Origin: CAVQWT01 sp963810815
Lineage (GTDB): Bacteria > Pseudomonadota > Gammaproteobacteria > Burkholderiales > Casimicrobiaceae
Length of the DNA stretch: 64,000 nt
Assembly: GCA_963810815.1 (NCBI GenBank)
Contig: CAWEPB010000004.1
Location: 372,001-436,000, forward strand
Direction of reading: 5' to 3'
The position numbers and the translations under genes are program-made. The notes under the pieces were generated by a model. That model was given only the letters and a program-made list of their open reading frames with translations, was not told where the DNA came from and ran no database searches. How positions within the stretch are numbered: the first letter of the stretch is position 1; each line of letters opens with the position of its first letter. Shown piece by piece: positions 40,037 to 49,161 of this stretch.

Positions 40037-40250
40037 TTCGATCCTTCCCGCCAGGCGCCCCGCTGCCACGTGGGCGGCGGATCGACCTTCTCCGCAGGTT
40101 GCTGCGCAAAGGCCCCCACCGCGCAGCCTAGTCCGTTCGCCGGACAGGCTCCGTTCGGTTCCGTACATAGCACGGTGTCATTGCGAAGGGAGCGTCTGCG
40201 GGCGCGACACCGGCGCCAGGCGGACCACGGCGATCCGCTAAACTCCCGGC

Positions 40251-41636
40251 ATGGCTGATCGCACGCTGCTGCTGCGCCACGCGACCGTCGTAGCGACGAT
40301 GGACGACGCGCGCACCGAGATCGCGGACGGCGCCGTGCTGATCCGAGGCGACGCCATCGCCGCCGTGGGACCGACTGCCGCGTTGCCCGACACCGCCGAC
40401 GAGGTGATCGACCTCGGCGGCCACGCGCTGCTGCCGGGCTTCGTCAACACGCATCACCACCTGTACCAGTCGCTGACGCGCGCGGTCCCGGCGGCGCAGG
40501 ATGCGAGCCTGTTCGACTGGCTGTCGACCCTCTATCCGATGTGGGCCCGGCTGACGCCCGACATGCTGCGGGTGTCGACGCTGACCGGCATGGCCGAACT
40601 GCTGCACTCCGGCTGCACGACGACCAGCGACCACCTGTACCTCTTCCCCAACGGCAGCCGGCTCGACGACACCATCGCCGCGGCCGGCGAGATCGGCATG
40701 CGCTTCACCGCCTGCCGCGGCGCGATGAGCGTCGGCCGCTCGGCGGGCGGGCTGCCGCCCGATTCGCTGGTCGAGCGCGAGGACGCGATCCTGGCCGACA
40801 TGGCGCGCGTCGTCGCCGCGTTCCACGATCCGCGGCCGCGCGCGCTGCTGCAGGTGGCGCTGGCGCCGTGCTCGCCGTTCTCGGTGTCGGCCGGGCTGAT
40901 GCGCGAAACGGCGACGCTCGCGCGCTCGCTGGGGGTCCGGCTGCACACGCACCTGGCCGAGAACGACGACGACGTCGCCTACTCGCTCGAGCGCTTCGGC
41001 CGCACGCCGGCCGAGTACGCCGAGGCACTGGGCTGGACCGGCGCCGACGTCTGGCACGCGCACTGCGTGAAGCTCGATGCGCCGGGCATCGCCCGCTTCG
41101 CCGCCACCGGGACGGGCGTCGCCCACTGTCCGTGCTCCAACCAGCGGCTGGGCTCCGGCATCGCGCCGCTGCGGGCGATGCTCGACGCCGGCGTGCGCGT
41201 CGGTCTGGGCGTGGACGGCAGCGCGTCGAACGACGGCGCCGACATGCTCGGCGAGGCGCGCGCGGCGATGCTGCTGCAGCGCGTCGCCCGCGGACCCTCC
41301 GCGCTGTCGGCGCGCGAGGCGCTGGCGCTGGCAACGCGCGGCGGCGCCGCGGTCCTCGGCCGCGCCGACATCGGCGTGCTGGCGCCCGGGATGGCCGCCG
41401 ACCTCGCCGCCTTCGACCTCGGCCGGCCCGCCTATGCCGGCGCGGCCGAGCACGACCCGCTGGCGGCGCTGGTGTTCTGCGCGCCGCAGCCGGCGGCGTT
41501 GACGATCGTCAACGGCCGGATCGTCGTGCGCGACGGCCGGATCGTCAGCATCGACGAGCGCGCCGCGCTCGCTCGGCACCGGACGTTCGCCCGCGCGCTC
41601 GGCGCGCCCGACGGCCCGCCGGGGGACCTCCGTTGA
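40251..41636 (+). CDS. 8-oxoguanine / guanine deaminase-type amidohydrolase
   Basis: A 461-residue metal-dependent deaminase of the ATZ/TRZ branch. Metal ligands appear in PGFVNTHHHLYQSLTRAVP (HxH), HTHLAEN, WHAHCVKLD and VDGSASNDG. The LYQSLTRA and FDWLSTLYPMW segments resemble 8-oxoguanine deaminases, which convert 8-oxoguanine or related purines to urate-like products. Purine breakdown is supported by the xdh-transporter cluster in the same window, but substrate remains inferred. An FAD oxidoreductase follows 2 bases after the stop. Confidence 0.88.
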   Translation: MADRTLLLRHATVVATMDDARTEIADGAVLIRGDAIAAVGPTAALPDTADEVIDLGGHALLPGFVNTHHHLYQSLTRAVPAAQDASLFDWLSTLYPMWARLTPDMLRVSTLTGMAELLHSGCTTTSDHLYLFPNGSRLDDTIAAAGEIGMRFTACRGAMSVGRSAGGLPPDSLVEREDAILADMARVVAAFHDPRPRALLQVALAPCSPFSVSAGLMRETATLARSLGVRLHTHLAENDDDVAYSLERFGRTPAEYAEALGWTGADVWHAHCVKLDAPGIARFAATGTGVAHCPCSNQRLGSGIAPLRAMLDAGVRVGLGVDGSASNDGADMLGEARAAMLLQRVARGPSALSAREALALATRGGAAVLGRADIGVLAPGMAADLAAFDLGRPAYAGAAEHDPLAALVFCAPQPAALTIVNGRIVVRDGRIVSIDERAALARHRTFARALGAPDGPPGDLR

Positions 41637-41638
41637 GC

Positions 41639-42826
41639 ATGCCCGAGCGCTGCGACGCCGTGGTCGTCGGCGGCGGGGTCGTCGGCGTGGCCGTCGCCTG
41701 GCACCTGGCCCGCTTCGGTGCCGGCAAGGTGCGGCTGATCGAGCGCGGCACGCTGGGCGGCGGCACCACGGCGCAGTCGTCGTGCATCCTGCGCACGCAC
41801 TACTCGGTGCGCGAGAACGCCGCGCTCGCGCGCGCCGCGCTGGAGGTGTTCGCCGACCTTCCGCGCTACCTCGAGGATCCCGAGGCCGACTGCGGCTTCA
41901 CCCGCTGCGGCTACCTGATCGTCGCGCCGGACGGCGCGCCCGCCGAGGCGGTGCGCGCCTCGCTGGCGATGGAGCGGGAGCTCGGCATCGACGCCCGCGA
42001 GATCGGCGCCGACGACGCGCGCCGGCTGCTGCCGCTGCTGCACCTCGACGACATCGCCTGCATCGGCTGGGAGCCGGACGCCGGCTACGCCGACGCCTAT
42101 CTCACGCTGTCCGCGTTCGTCCGCGCCGGGCGGCGGCTGGGCGTCACGTTCGAGGAGGGCATCGCCGCGACCGGCCTCGTCCGCGACGGCGCGCGCATCA
42201 CCGGCGTGGAGACGACGCGCGGCCGCATCGACACGGGGGTCGTCGTCAGCGCGCAGAACATCTGGACCGACGAGCTCGCGCGCTGGACCGGGGTCGCGCT
42301 GCCGCTCGTCCGCTCGCGCCACGCGGTGTTCACCCTGGCCGGCCCCGCGCCGTACACGCGCGACCTGCCGGTGCTGAAGGACCTCGCGTCGCCGTCGAAG
42401 CTGTACCTGCGCAGCTACGGCGGCCGGGAACTGCTGGTCGGCGACGGCAACGAAGGCGAGACGCTGGACGCGCCGAACACCGAGCAGGCCGACGTTCCGC
42501 TCGACCACGTCCTCGCGCTGGGCGGCGAGGTCGCGCACCGGCTCCCCGCGTTCGCCGAGGCCGGGCTCGCCGCCTCGTGGACCGGCGTCTACGACGTGAC
42601 GCCCGACTGGAACCCGGTGCTCGGCGCGCTGCCGGGACTCGAGGGACTCGTCGTCGCCTACGGCTTTTCCGGCCACGGCTTCAAGCTGTCCCCGGTGGTC
42701 GGCCGGCTGGTCGCGCAGATGGCGCTGGGGCAAGCACCCGATCTCGATCCCGCCCCGTACGCGCTGTCGCGCTTCGCGGGCGGGCGCCTCCTCGCCGGCC
42801 GCTACGGCGCCGGCGCGGTGTCCTGA
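41639..42826 (+). CDS. FAD-dependent oxidoreductase (DAO family, sarcosine-oxidase-like)
   Basis: A 395-residue flavoprotein with the N-terminal dinucleotide fold CDAVVVGGGVVGVAVAWHLA and the DAO core (TTAQSSCILRTHYSV, TPDWNPVLGALPGLEGLVVA, GFSGHGFKLSPVVGRLVA). Relatives oxidise N-methylated or D-amino acids; the substrate here is unknown. ATG 41639 is used; a TTG 6 bases earlier overlaps the deaminase stop. Tight linkage suggests co-expression with the deaminase. Confidence 0.88.
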   Translation: MPERCDAVVVGGGVVGVAVAWHLARFGAGKVRLIERGTLGGGTTAQSSCILRTHYSVRENAALARAALEVFADLPRYLEDPEADCGFTRCGYLIVAPDGAPAEAVRASLAMERELGIDAREIGADDARRLLPLLHLDDIACIGWEPDAGYADAYLTLSAFVRAGRRLGVTFEEGIAATGLVRDGARITGVETTRGRIDTGVVVSAQNIWTDELARWTGVALPLVRSRHAVFTLAGPAPYTRDLPVLKDLASPSKLYLRSYGGRELLVGDGNEGETLDAPNTEQADVPLDHVLALGGEVAHRLPAFAEAGLAASWTGVYDVTPDWNPVLGALPGLEGLVVAYGFSGHGFKLSPVVGRLVAQMALGQAPDLDPAPYALSRFAGGRLLAGRYGAGAVS

Positions 42827-42827
42827 C

Positions 42828-42908
42828 GCGCGGGTCCGGCGGCCCGGGCGCCTCACGCGGGCCCGGCGGCCCGGGCGCCTCACGCGGGCCTGGCGGCCCG
42901 GGCGCTTC
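42828..42908. repeat. Three tandem 27-bp GC-rich repeats
   Basis: ACGCGGGCCCGGCGGCCCGGGCGCCTC is present three times in a row (units start 42828, 42855 and 42882) with 1-2 differences, immediately after the oxidoreductase stop. Read on the minus strand each unit starts GTGA(A/G)GCGCCCGGGCCGCC, close to the first 20 bases of the 60-bp units at 75-194 and 60330. Confidence 0.85.
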
Positions 42909-43052
42909 ACGAACGGTCCGGCGCACTGCGCGGCTGGGGCGACGTCCGCCGCTTGGCTGGCGCGGCGCGTCACGGCATACTCCGTCGACCGCGCCGCCGC
43001 CCGGGCGCCCGCCCGGGCCCGCGGCGACGCATTCACCACCAGGAGAGATCGC

Positions 43053-44021
43053 ATGTTCCGGACCCGCCTCGCCGCCGCGGCACTCGCCGCCGCCGTCGCC
43101 TTCAGCACCGCCGCCGTCGCACAGGACCGCGTGTTCTTCGGCATCGCCACCGGCGGCACCGGCGGCACGTACTACCCGCTCGGCGGGATGCTCGCGCAGC
43201 TGATCTCGAACAAGGTCACGCTCAACGGCAAGAAGCTCTCCGCCACCGCCGAGACCGCCGGCGCCTCGGTCGCCAATGCGCAGCTCCTCGCGCGCAAGGA
43301 CATCGAGAGCGCCTTCGTCGCCGCCGACATCCTCGACGCCGCGTACAACGGGAAGGGCCAGTTCGAGGGCAAGCCGGTGAAGAACCTGCGCGCGCTGGGT
43401 GCGCTGTATCCCGAGCAGGTCCAGCTGGTGACGCTCGCGTCCGCGAACGTGAAGTCGTTCAAGGACCTCAAGGGCAAGAGCGTGTCGTCGGGCTCGCCGG
43501 GCTCGGGCCAGTGGCAGCTGCTGGGCGACCTGCTCGAGGCGCACGGCATGACGCGCAAGGACATCGGCGAGGACCTGTCGTCGTTCGCGCAGTCGGTCGA
43601 CAAGATCAAGGACGGCAACCTGGTCGCGTCGCTGATCACCGCCGGCGCGCCGACGTCGTCGATCACCGACCTCGCCAACGCCCGCGAGCTGCGGATCGTC
43701 CCGCTGTCCGGCCCGGAGATCGAAACGCTGCGCAAGAAGCAGCCGTACTACGCGATGGTCCAGCTGCCCGCCAACACCTACAAGGGCCAGACGGCGCCGG
43801 TGGACACGCTGGCGGTGATGGCGATCTGGGCGACGCACGACGGGCTTTCCGACCAGACCGCCTACGAAGTGACCAAGGCGCTGTTCGAGAACACCGAGAC
43901 GCTGGGCCAGGTGCACCCGAAGGGCAAGGAGATCTCGCTCAAGACGGCGCTGCTTTCGGTCTCGATCCCGCTGCACCCGGGCGCCGAACGCTACTACCGG
44001 GAAAAGGGCCTGCTGAAGTGA
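43053..44021 (+). CDS. TAXI-family TRAP transporter solute-binding protein
   Basis: A 322-residue periplasmic binding protein of the TAXI type. Signal peptide AALAAAVAFSTAAVAQ; mature start VFFGIATGGTGGTYYPLGGM is the family hallmark; SVSSGSPGSGQWQLLGDLLEA and MAIWATHDGLSD follow. AGGAGA is well placed before the ATG. TAXI systems import small organic acids or amino acids such as glutamate. The stop overlaps the DUF1850 start by 4 bases. Confidence 0.92.
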   Translation: MFRTRLAAAALAAAVAFSTAAVAQDRVFFGIATGGTGGTYYPLGGMLAQLISNKVTLNGKKLSATAETAGASVANAQLLARKDIESAFVAADILDAAYNGKGQFEGKPVKNLRALGALYPEQVQLVTLASANVKSFKDLKGKSVSSGSPGSGQWQLLGDLLEAHGMTRKDIGEDLSSFAQSVDKIKDGNLVASLITAGAPTSSITDLANARELRIVPLSGPEIETLRKKQPYYAMVQLPANTYKGQTAPVDTLAVMAIWATHDGLSDQTAYEVTKALFENTETLGQVHPKGKEISLKTALLSVSIPLHPGAERYYREKGLLK

Positions 44022-44497
44022 TCGTCGCGGCCGCGGGCGCGCTCGTCTGCCTCGCGGTCGCCACGGTGCCCGACGAGCGCCCCGTTGCGCTGGTGACGCT
44101 GCAGGACCCGCCGGCGGCGTTCTCGGTGTCGTACCTGCACTCGGTGACGCGCACGCTGGTCGAGGAGCGTTACCGGGTGGAGGGCGGCGCCCTGGTGCAG
44201 ACCGAGATGCGCTTCGAGCAGCACGGACCGGGGCTGCCGACCGAGGCCGACCCCGGCGGCAGCTTCACCACCGAAGACGGCCGCTTCGTCTCGCGGATGT
44301 CGCGGCGCTTCGACGGCATCCGCATGCGCGTTCATCACGACCAGCATCCGACGCTGTCGTCGCGCAGCGGCCGCGTCGACCTCGCGCGCTGGGGCGACCG
44401 CGCGCTGATGGTCGTGCCGGTCGACTGCCCCGACGGCGCCAGCGCCTTCGCGGCGCCCGCCATTGGCGACGCCCCCGCGGCGCCGAAGCCGCGATGA
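44018..44497 (+). CDS. DUF1850 protein associated with TAXI-TRAP
   Basis: A 159-residue protein starting at a GTG that overlaps the TAXI stop (GTGA) and ending in a TGA that overlaps the TRAP permease ATG (ATGA). The SVSYLHSVTRTLVEERYRV segment is typical of DUF1850, which is regularly found between TAXI binding proteins and fused TRAP permeases. The N-terminal hydrophobic stretch (VAAAGALVCLAVATV) suggests export or membrane anchoring. Function unknown. Confidence 0.85.
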   Translation: MIVAAAGALVCLAVATVPDERPVALVTLQDPPAAFSVSYLHSVTRTLVEERYRVEGGALVQTEMRFEQHGPGLPTEADPGGSFTTEDGRFVSRMSRRFDGIRMRVHHDQHPTLSSRSGRVDLARWGDRALMVVPVDCPDGASAFAAPAIGDAPAAPKPR

Positions 44498-46750
44498 CGA
44501 CCTCCCCGCCGAACCCCCACGCCGGCGCGCTGGCCGGCGCCGTGGAGAGCCGTTTCCGTCGAGAAGCAGGCGGAGCTGATCCGGGAGTTCGACACCGAAT
44601 CGAACTTCCGCAAGCTCGCCGGTCCGATCGGCCTGATGGTGACGACGATCGCCGTCGTGCTGTCGGTGTTCCACATCTACACCGCCGGCTTCGGCCTGCT
44701 GGTCGAGATCAAGCACCGGGCGTTCCACCTCGCGCTCGTGCTGGGCCTCATCTTCCTGGTGTTCCCGCGCCCCCGCCCGCCGGCGAACGTGAAGGCCGCG
44801 GCAAGGGAGTGGACCTGGGCCATCGCGTTCTCGGCGTTCTACCTGTTCCTCGCCTGGGACCTGTACGTGCGGCTCGCCGCCGACGGCGGGATGGAGCACG
44901 GCACCGCGTTCCTGGCGCTGGTCGCGCTGCTCGTCGTCATCTCGCTGCCGCTGCCGCAGTACGGCGGCACCGGCGACCGGCCGTCGTGGGTCGACTTCCC
45001 GCTCGCCGCGGCGGCCGCCGGCATCTCGCTGTACCTGCTGGTGTTCTTCGACGCGGTGTTCATCCAGCGCGTCGGCTCGCCCGTCGCGCAGGACTACATG
45101 ATGGGCGTGCTCGCGATCATCATGGTGATGGAGGCCTCGCGCCGCACCATGGGTCCGCTGCTGCCCGCGATCGGCATGGCCTGCCTGCTGTACGCACTGC
45201 TCGGGCGCTACATGCCGGGGATCCTCGCGCACCGCGGGTATTCGGTGCTGCGCGTGGTCAACCACATCTACGTCGGCACCGAGGGCATCTACGGCATCGC
45301 CGTGGGCGTCGTCGCCACCTACGTATTCCATTTCGTGCTGTTCGGCATCCTGGCGCAGATGACGGGGCTGGGCCGGCTGTTCATGGACCTCGCGACCATC
45401 GTCGCCGGCCGCTTCTCCGGCGGCCCGGCGAAGGTGTGCGTCGTGTCGTCGGGGATGTTCGGCATGATCTCGGGCTCCGCCGTCGCCAACGCCGTGACCA
45501 CCGGCGCGCTGACGATCCCGCTGATGAAGAAGTACGGCTTCTCGCCGCGCTTCGCCGGCGCCGTGGAAGCCTCGGCGTCGTGCGGCGGCCAGGTGACGCC
45601 GCCGGTGATGGGCGCGTCGGCCTTCGTGATGGCCGAACTCCTCGGCGTGCCGTACAAGCTGCTGGTGCTGGTCGCGATCGTGCCGGCGCTGTTCCACTAC
45701 CTCGCCTGCCTGACGATGGTCCACCTCGAGGCGAAGCGGCTGCGGCTGTCGGGCGTCGAATCGCACCTCATCCCGAGGCTGTCGCGCGTCATCGGCGAGA
45801 GCTGGCACCTCGTGTTCCCGCTGATCGCGCTGGTGACGATGCTGCTGCTCGACTTCACGCCGTTCCTGTCGGCGTTCTGGGGCATCGTGCTGTGCTTCTT
45901 CTGCTCGTACATCCCGCTGATCGCGCGCAAGCTGGGCCACCACCGGCTGCAGGGACAGACGCTGACCTGGGGGCCGCTGATCGAGGGCCTGTCCGAGGGT
46001 GCGAAGTACGCGCTGGCGATCGGCGCCGCCTGCGCCTGCGTCGGGCTCATCCTCGGCACGCTGACGCTGTCGGGGCTGGGCTTCAAGTTCTCGGGCGCCG
46101 TCGTCGACCTCGCCGGCCAGGTGGGCACCTGGGTGCAGACGATCGACCCCTTCGGCATCGCCACCGAGAACGGCGGCAAGATCTTCTTCGGCCTGCTGTT
46201 CGTCGCCATCGCCTGCATCCTGATGGGCACCGGCGTGCCGACGACGCCCACCTACATCATCCTGGCGTCGATCGCCGCGCCGGCGCTGTCGACGCTGGGC
46301 GTGCCGCTGCTCGCGACGCACTTCTTCGTCTTCTACTACGGCGTGCTCGCCGACGTGACGCCGCCGGTGGCGCTGGCCGCTTACGCCGCCGCCGGCATCG
46401 CCGGCTCCGAGCCGATGCGCACCGGCCTCACGGCGTTCCGGCTGTCGATGGGCAAGGCGCTGGTGCCGTTCATGTTCGTCTACACGCCGAGCCTGCTGTT
46501 CATCGACTTCGCCTGGGCGCCGTTCCTGTCGGCGCTGTTCTGCGGCGCGGTCGGCATCGTCGCGCTGTCGGCCGCGTACATCGGCTGGTTCGCGACGACG
46601 ATCCGGCGCTGGGAAAAGACCGTGCTGACGGTCGCCGGCCTCGCGCTGGTGTTCAACCAGTTCTGGCCGAACGTCGTCGGCACGCTGGTCGTGGTCGCCA
46701 TCCTGGGACGCAACGTGCTCTCCGCGGGGCGGCGCGTGGCCCGCGCCTGA
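44494..46750 (+). pseudogene. Fused TRAP transporter permease (DctQM type) with an N-terminal frame change
   Basis: The large and small TRAP membrane subunits are fused, with about 16 helices. ATG 44494 overlaps the DUF1850 stop and reads MTTSPPNPHAGALAGAVES. Near 44553-44558 the frame must change to continue as VEKQAELIREFDTESNFRKL, a conserved segment, and then the first helix and the DctM core (SGSAVANAVTTGALTIPLMK, SCGGQVTPPVMGASAFVMAE). An ATG at 44636 could start a shorter product but would lose the conserved region. One extra base, or two missing, near CGTTTCCGTCGAG explains the break. Confidence 0.87.
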
Positions 46751-46763
46751 ACCGTCGCACGCG

Positions 46764-48959
46764 ATGGCCTCCGATCCCGGCAACGCGGCCACCCCCAGGC
46801 CCCGGCCCGGCACGCCATCGGCGAAGGCGCGCATCCTCGACGTGGGCGTCGGCGACGCCGAGGCCCCGGCCAACGCGATCCCCAACATCATCGCGCACCT
46901 GGTCGAGACGGAGACGTGGCGCAACGCCGCGACCATCCTCATGGGCACGCTGCTGCTCGGCCTCGGCTACTGGGCGTATTCGGGCGTGCGCCAGTCGATC
47001 GCCGCCACGCAGGTGCTGGGCCTGCAGGCGCTGCTGGGCACCGTCGCTTCCGGCATCGACGTCTGGGTCGGCGAGCACCGGGCGGAGACCGAGCGGCTGG
47101 CGAAGCAGTCGTGGCTGGCCGGGTCCGCGATCCGGCTCGCCGCGCGGGCGGCCCGCGACCCGGGCGACCCGCGCGCCGGATGCAAGTCGGCCGACGCGAT
47201 GGCGCTGTCGGAGATGCTGCGCTCGCGGCTGGGCGTCCATGGCGTGATCGCGTACCTCGTCGTCGACCGCACCGGGCTGGTGGTGGCGTCGGAGAACCCG
47301 GCGAGTTGCGGGCAGCGGATGCACTCCCCGTCGTTCCGGTCGCGGCTGGATCGCGCGCTGGACGGCGGCACGCAGTTCGTCCGGCCGTACCCGGACATCG
47401 AACTCTCGATCGAGGGCGTCAACGGTCGCCGCCGGCCGGTCGCGTGGACGATCGCCGCCATCGGCGCGGACGGGGGGCCCGCCACGGTGGCGCTGGCCGT
47501 CGGCACGCTCGCCGACCACGCGCTCGCGGCAGTGTTCACCGCGGCGCGCTCGGGCATCAGCACCGAGGCCTACGCGTTCGCCGCGGACGGATTCATGCTG
47601 ACGCCCTCGCGCTTCGCCGATGACCTCGTGGCAGCCGGCGCGCTGCCGGACGAGGGTCCCGTGCCCAGCGCCTTCGTGATCCCGGTGCGCGATCCCGGCG
47701 GCGACCTGACCGCTGGACACCGGCCGGCACTGGAAGCCGCGGCCCGGCCGCTGACGCAGCCGGCGGCGCTCGCGCTGGCCGCGCGGGGGAAGAGCCTCGA
47801 CGAGGAGCTCCAGGGCGTCATCACCGGGCGCTACCGCAGCTATCGCGGCAGCGAGGTGATCGGCGCCTGGCGCTGGCTGCCGCAGTACGACATCGGCATC
47901 GTCGCCGAGCGGTCGGCGGCCGAGGCGTTCGCGGCGATGCGCTACCTGTGGATCAGCTTCGCCGTCATCGGCGTGTTCACCGTGCTGATGCTGGGCGCGG
48001 CGCTGTCGTCGGGCGTCTCGCTCTCGCAGCTCCAGCGGCAGTTCGGCCGGATGCAGCGCCTGGGCGCCTACACGCTGGAACGGCAGCTGAGCGAGGGCGG
48101 CATGGCGGATATCTACCTCGCCCGCCACGCGCTGCTCAAGCGGCCGACGGCGATCAAGGTGTTGAAGAAGAGCGTCGCCACCGACGAGTTCATCCGCCGC
48201 TTCGAGCGCGAGGTCCAGGCGGCGAGCCAGCTGCTGCATCCGAACACCGTGCGGATCTACGACTTCGGGCGCACGCGCGAAGGCCAGCCCTACTACGTGA
48301 TGGAGTACCTCGACGGCGTGACGCTGGCCGAGCTCGTCACCCGGTTCGGTCCCACGCCGCCGGGACGCGCGATCCACGTGCTTCGCCAGGTCGCCGCCGC
48401 GCTTCGCGAAGCGCACGAGCACGGTTTGATCCACCGCGACGTCAAGCCCGAGAACGTCATGCTGTGCCGCCGCGGCGAGGACGACGTGGTGAAGCTGCTC
48501 GACTTCGGCCTGGTCAAGAGCCTCGAGACCGAGCAGACGAGCGACATCACCCGGCAGATCCGGATCCTCGGCACGCCGCGCTACATGGCGCCGGAGCGCA
48601 TACTGAATCCCTCGGACGTCGATGCGCGGGCGGATATCTACGCGCTGGGCGCCGTCGGTTATTTCCTGCTGACAGGAAGGCCCGTGTTCGAAGGCGAGGA
48701 CAACGTCGCCATCGGCCAGCAGGTCCTGCACGCCCCGGCGCCGCGCGCCTCGGCGGGCGGTGCGGCGGTGGTGCCCGAGGGACTCGACGCGCTGATCGCA
48801 GCCTGCCTGGAAAAGGACCGATTGCGCCGGCCGCAGTCGATGGCGGCAGTCATCGATACACTGGACGGGCTGGCGAGCCGGCTCGCCTGGACGCAGCGGG
48901 ATGCGGCGGCGTGGTGGGACAGCCACCGCGAAGCCGGCTCGTCGCCGCCCGCAGGCTGA
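46764..48959 (+). CDS. Membrane-spanning sensor Ser/Thr protein kinase
   Basis: A 731-residue kinase with the sensor outside and the kinase inside. A cytoplasmic N-tail precedes helix 1 (about 54-72), then an approximately 320-residue extracytoplasmic region with a Cache-like layout, helix 2 (about 394-416), and a Hanks-type kinase domain (about 435-700). The kinase has Gly-loop LSEGGMADIYLA, Lys465 in AIKVL, H557-R558-D559 with Asn in HRDVKPEN, D580-F-G, and APE in YMAPERIL. All catalytic residues are present. Placing the kinase after both helices differs from the common PknB layout. The trehalose genes follow on the same strand. Confidence 0.92.
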   Translation: MASDPGNAATPRPRPGTPSAKARILDVGVGDAEAPANAIPNIIAHLVETETWRNAATILMGTLLLGLGYWAYSGVRQSIAATQVLGLQALLGTVASGIDVWVGEHRAETERLAKQSWLAGSAIRLAARAARDPGDPRAGCKSADAMALSEMLRSRLGVHGVIAYLVVDRTGLVVASENPASCGQRMHSPSFRSRLDRALDGGTQFVRPYPDIELSIEGVNGRRRPVAWTIAAIGADGGPATVALAVGTLADHALAAVFTAARSGISTEAYAFAADGFMLTPSRFADDLVAAGALPDEGPVPSAFVIPVRDPGGDLTAGHRPALEAAARPLTQPAALALAARGKSLDEELQGVITGRYRSYRGSEVIGAWRWLPQYDIGIVAERSAAEAFAAMRYLWISFAVIGVFTVLMLGAALSSGVSLSQLQRQFGRMQRLGAYTLERQLSEGGMADIYLARHALLKRPTAIKVLKKSVATDEFIRRFEREVQAASQLLHPNTVRIYDFGRTREGQPYYVMEYLDGVTLAELVTRFGPTPPGRAIHVLRQVAAALREAHEHGLIHRDVKPENVMLCRRGEDDVVKLLDFGLVKSLETEQTSDITRQIRILGTPRYMAPERILNPSDVDARADIYALGAVGYFLLTGRPVFEGEDNVAIGQQVLHAPAPRASAGGAAVVPEGLDALIAACLEKDRLRRPQSMAAVIDTLDGLASRLAWTQRDAAAWWDSHREAGSSPPAG

Positions 48960-49032
48960 ATGCGCGGGAGGTGCCGTCAGCGCGCCGCGGTGCGGCCGGC
49001 GAGGGAACTCAACGCGCCGGGTCGGGGTCAGT

Positions 49033-49038
49033 TAAAAT
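49033..49038 (+). promoter_or_regulatory. Possible -10 element for the otsA operon
   Basis: TAAAAT lies about 125 bases before the otsA ATG, in the only less GC-rich patch of the 202-bp gap after the kinase gene. No good -35 is visible. Confidence 0.3.
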
Positions 49039-49161
49039 GGTACGTGGCGTGGCCGGTCGGCCATGCCGCGCCTGCCGTTCCCCACTCCTCCCGCGCACGG
49101 CGGTCGCCCGTCGAGCGAACATCACCGATCAGGAGCACCGCTTGCCGCAGTGCGATCGTCC

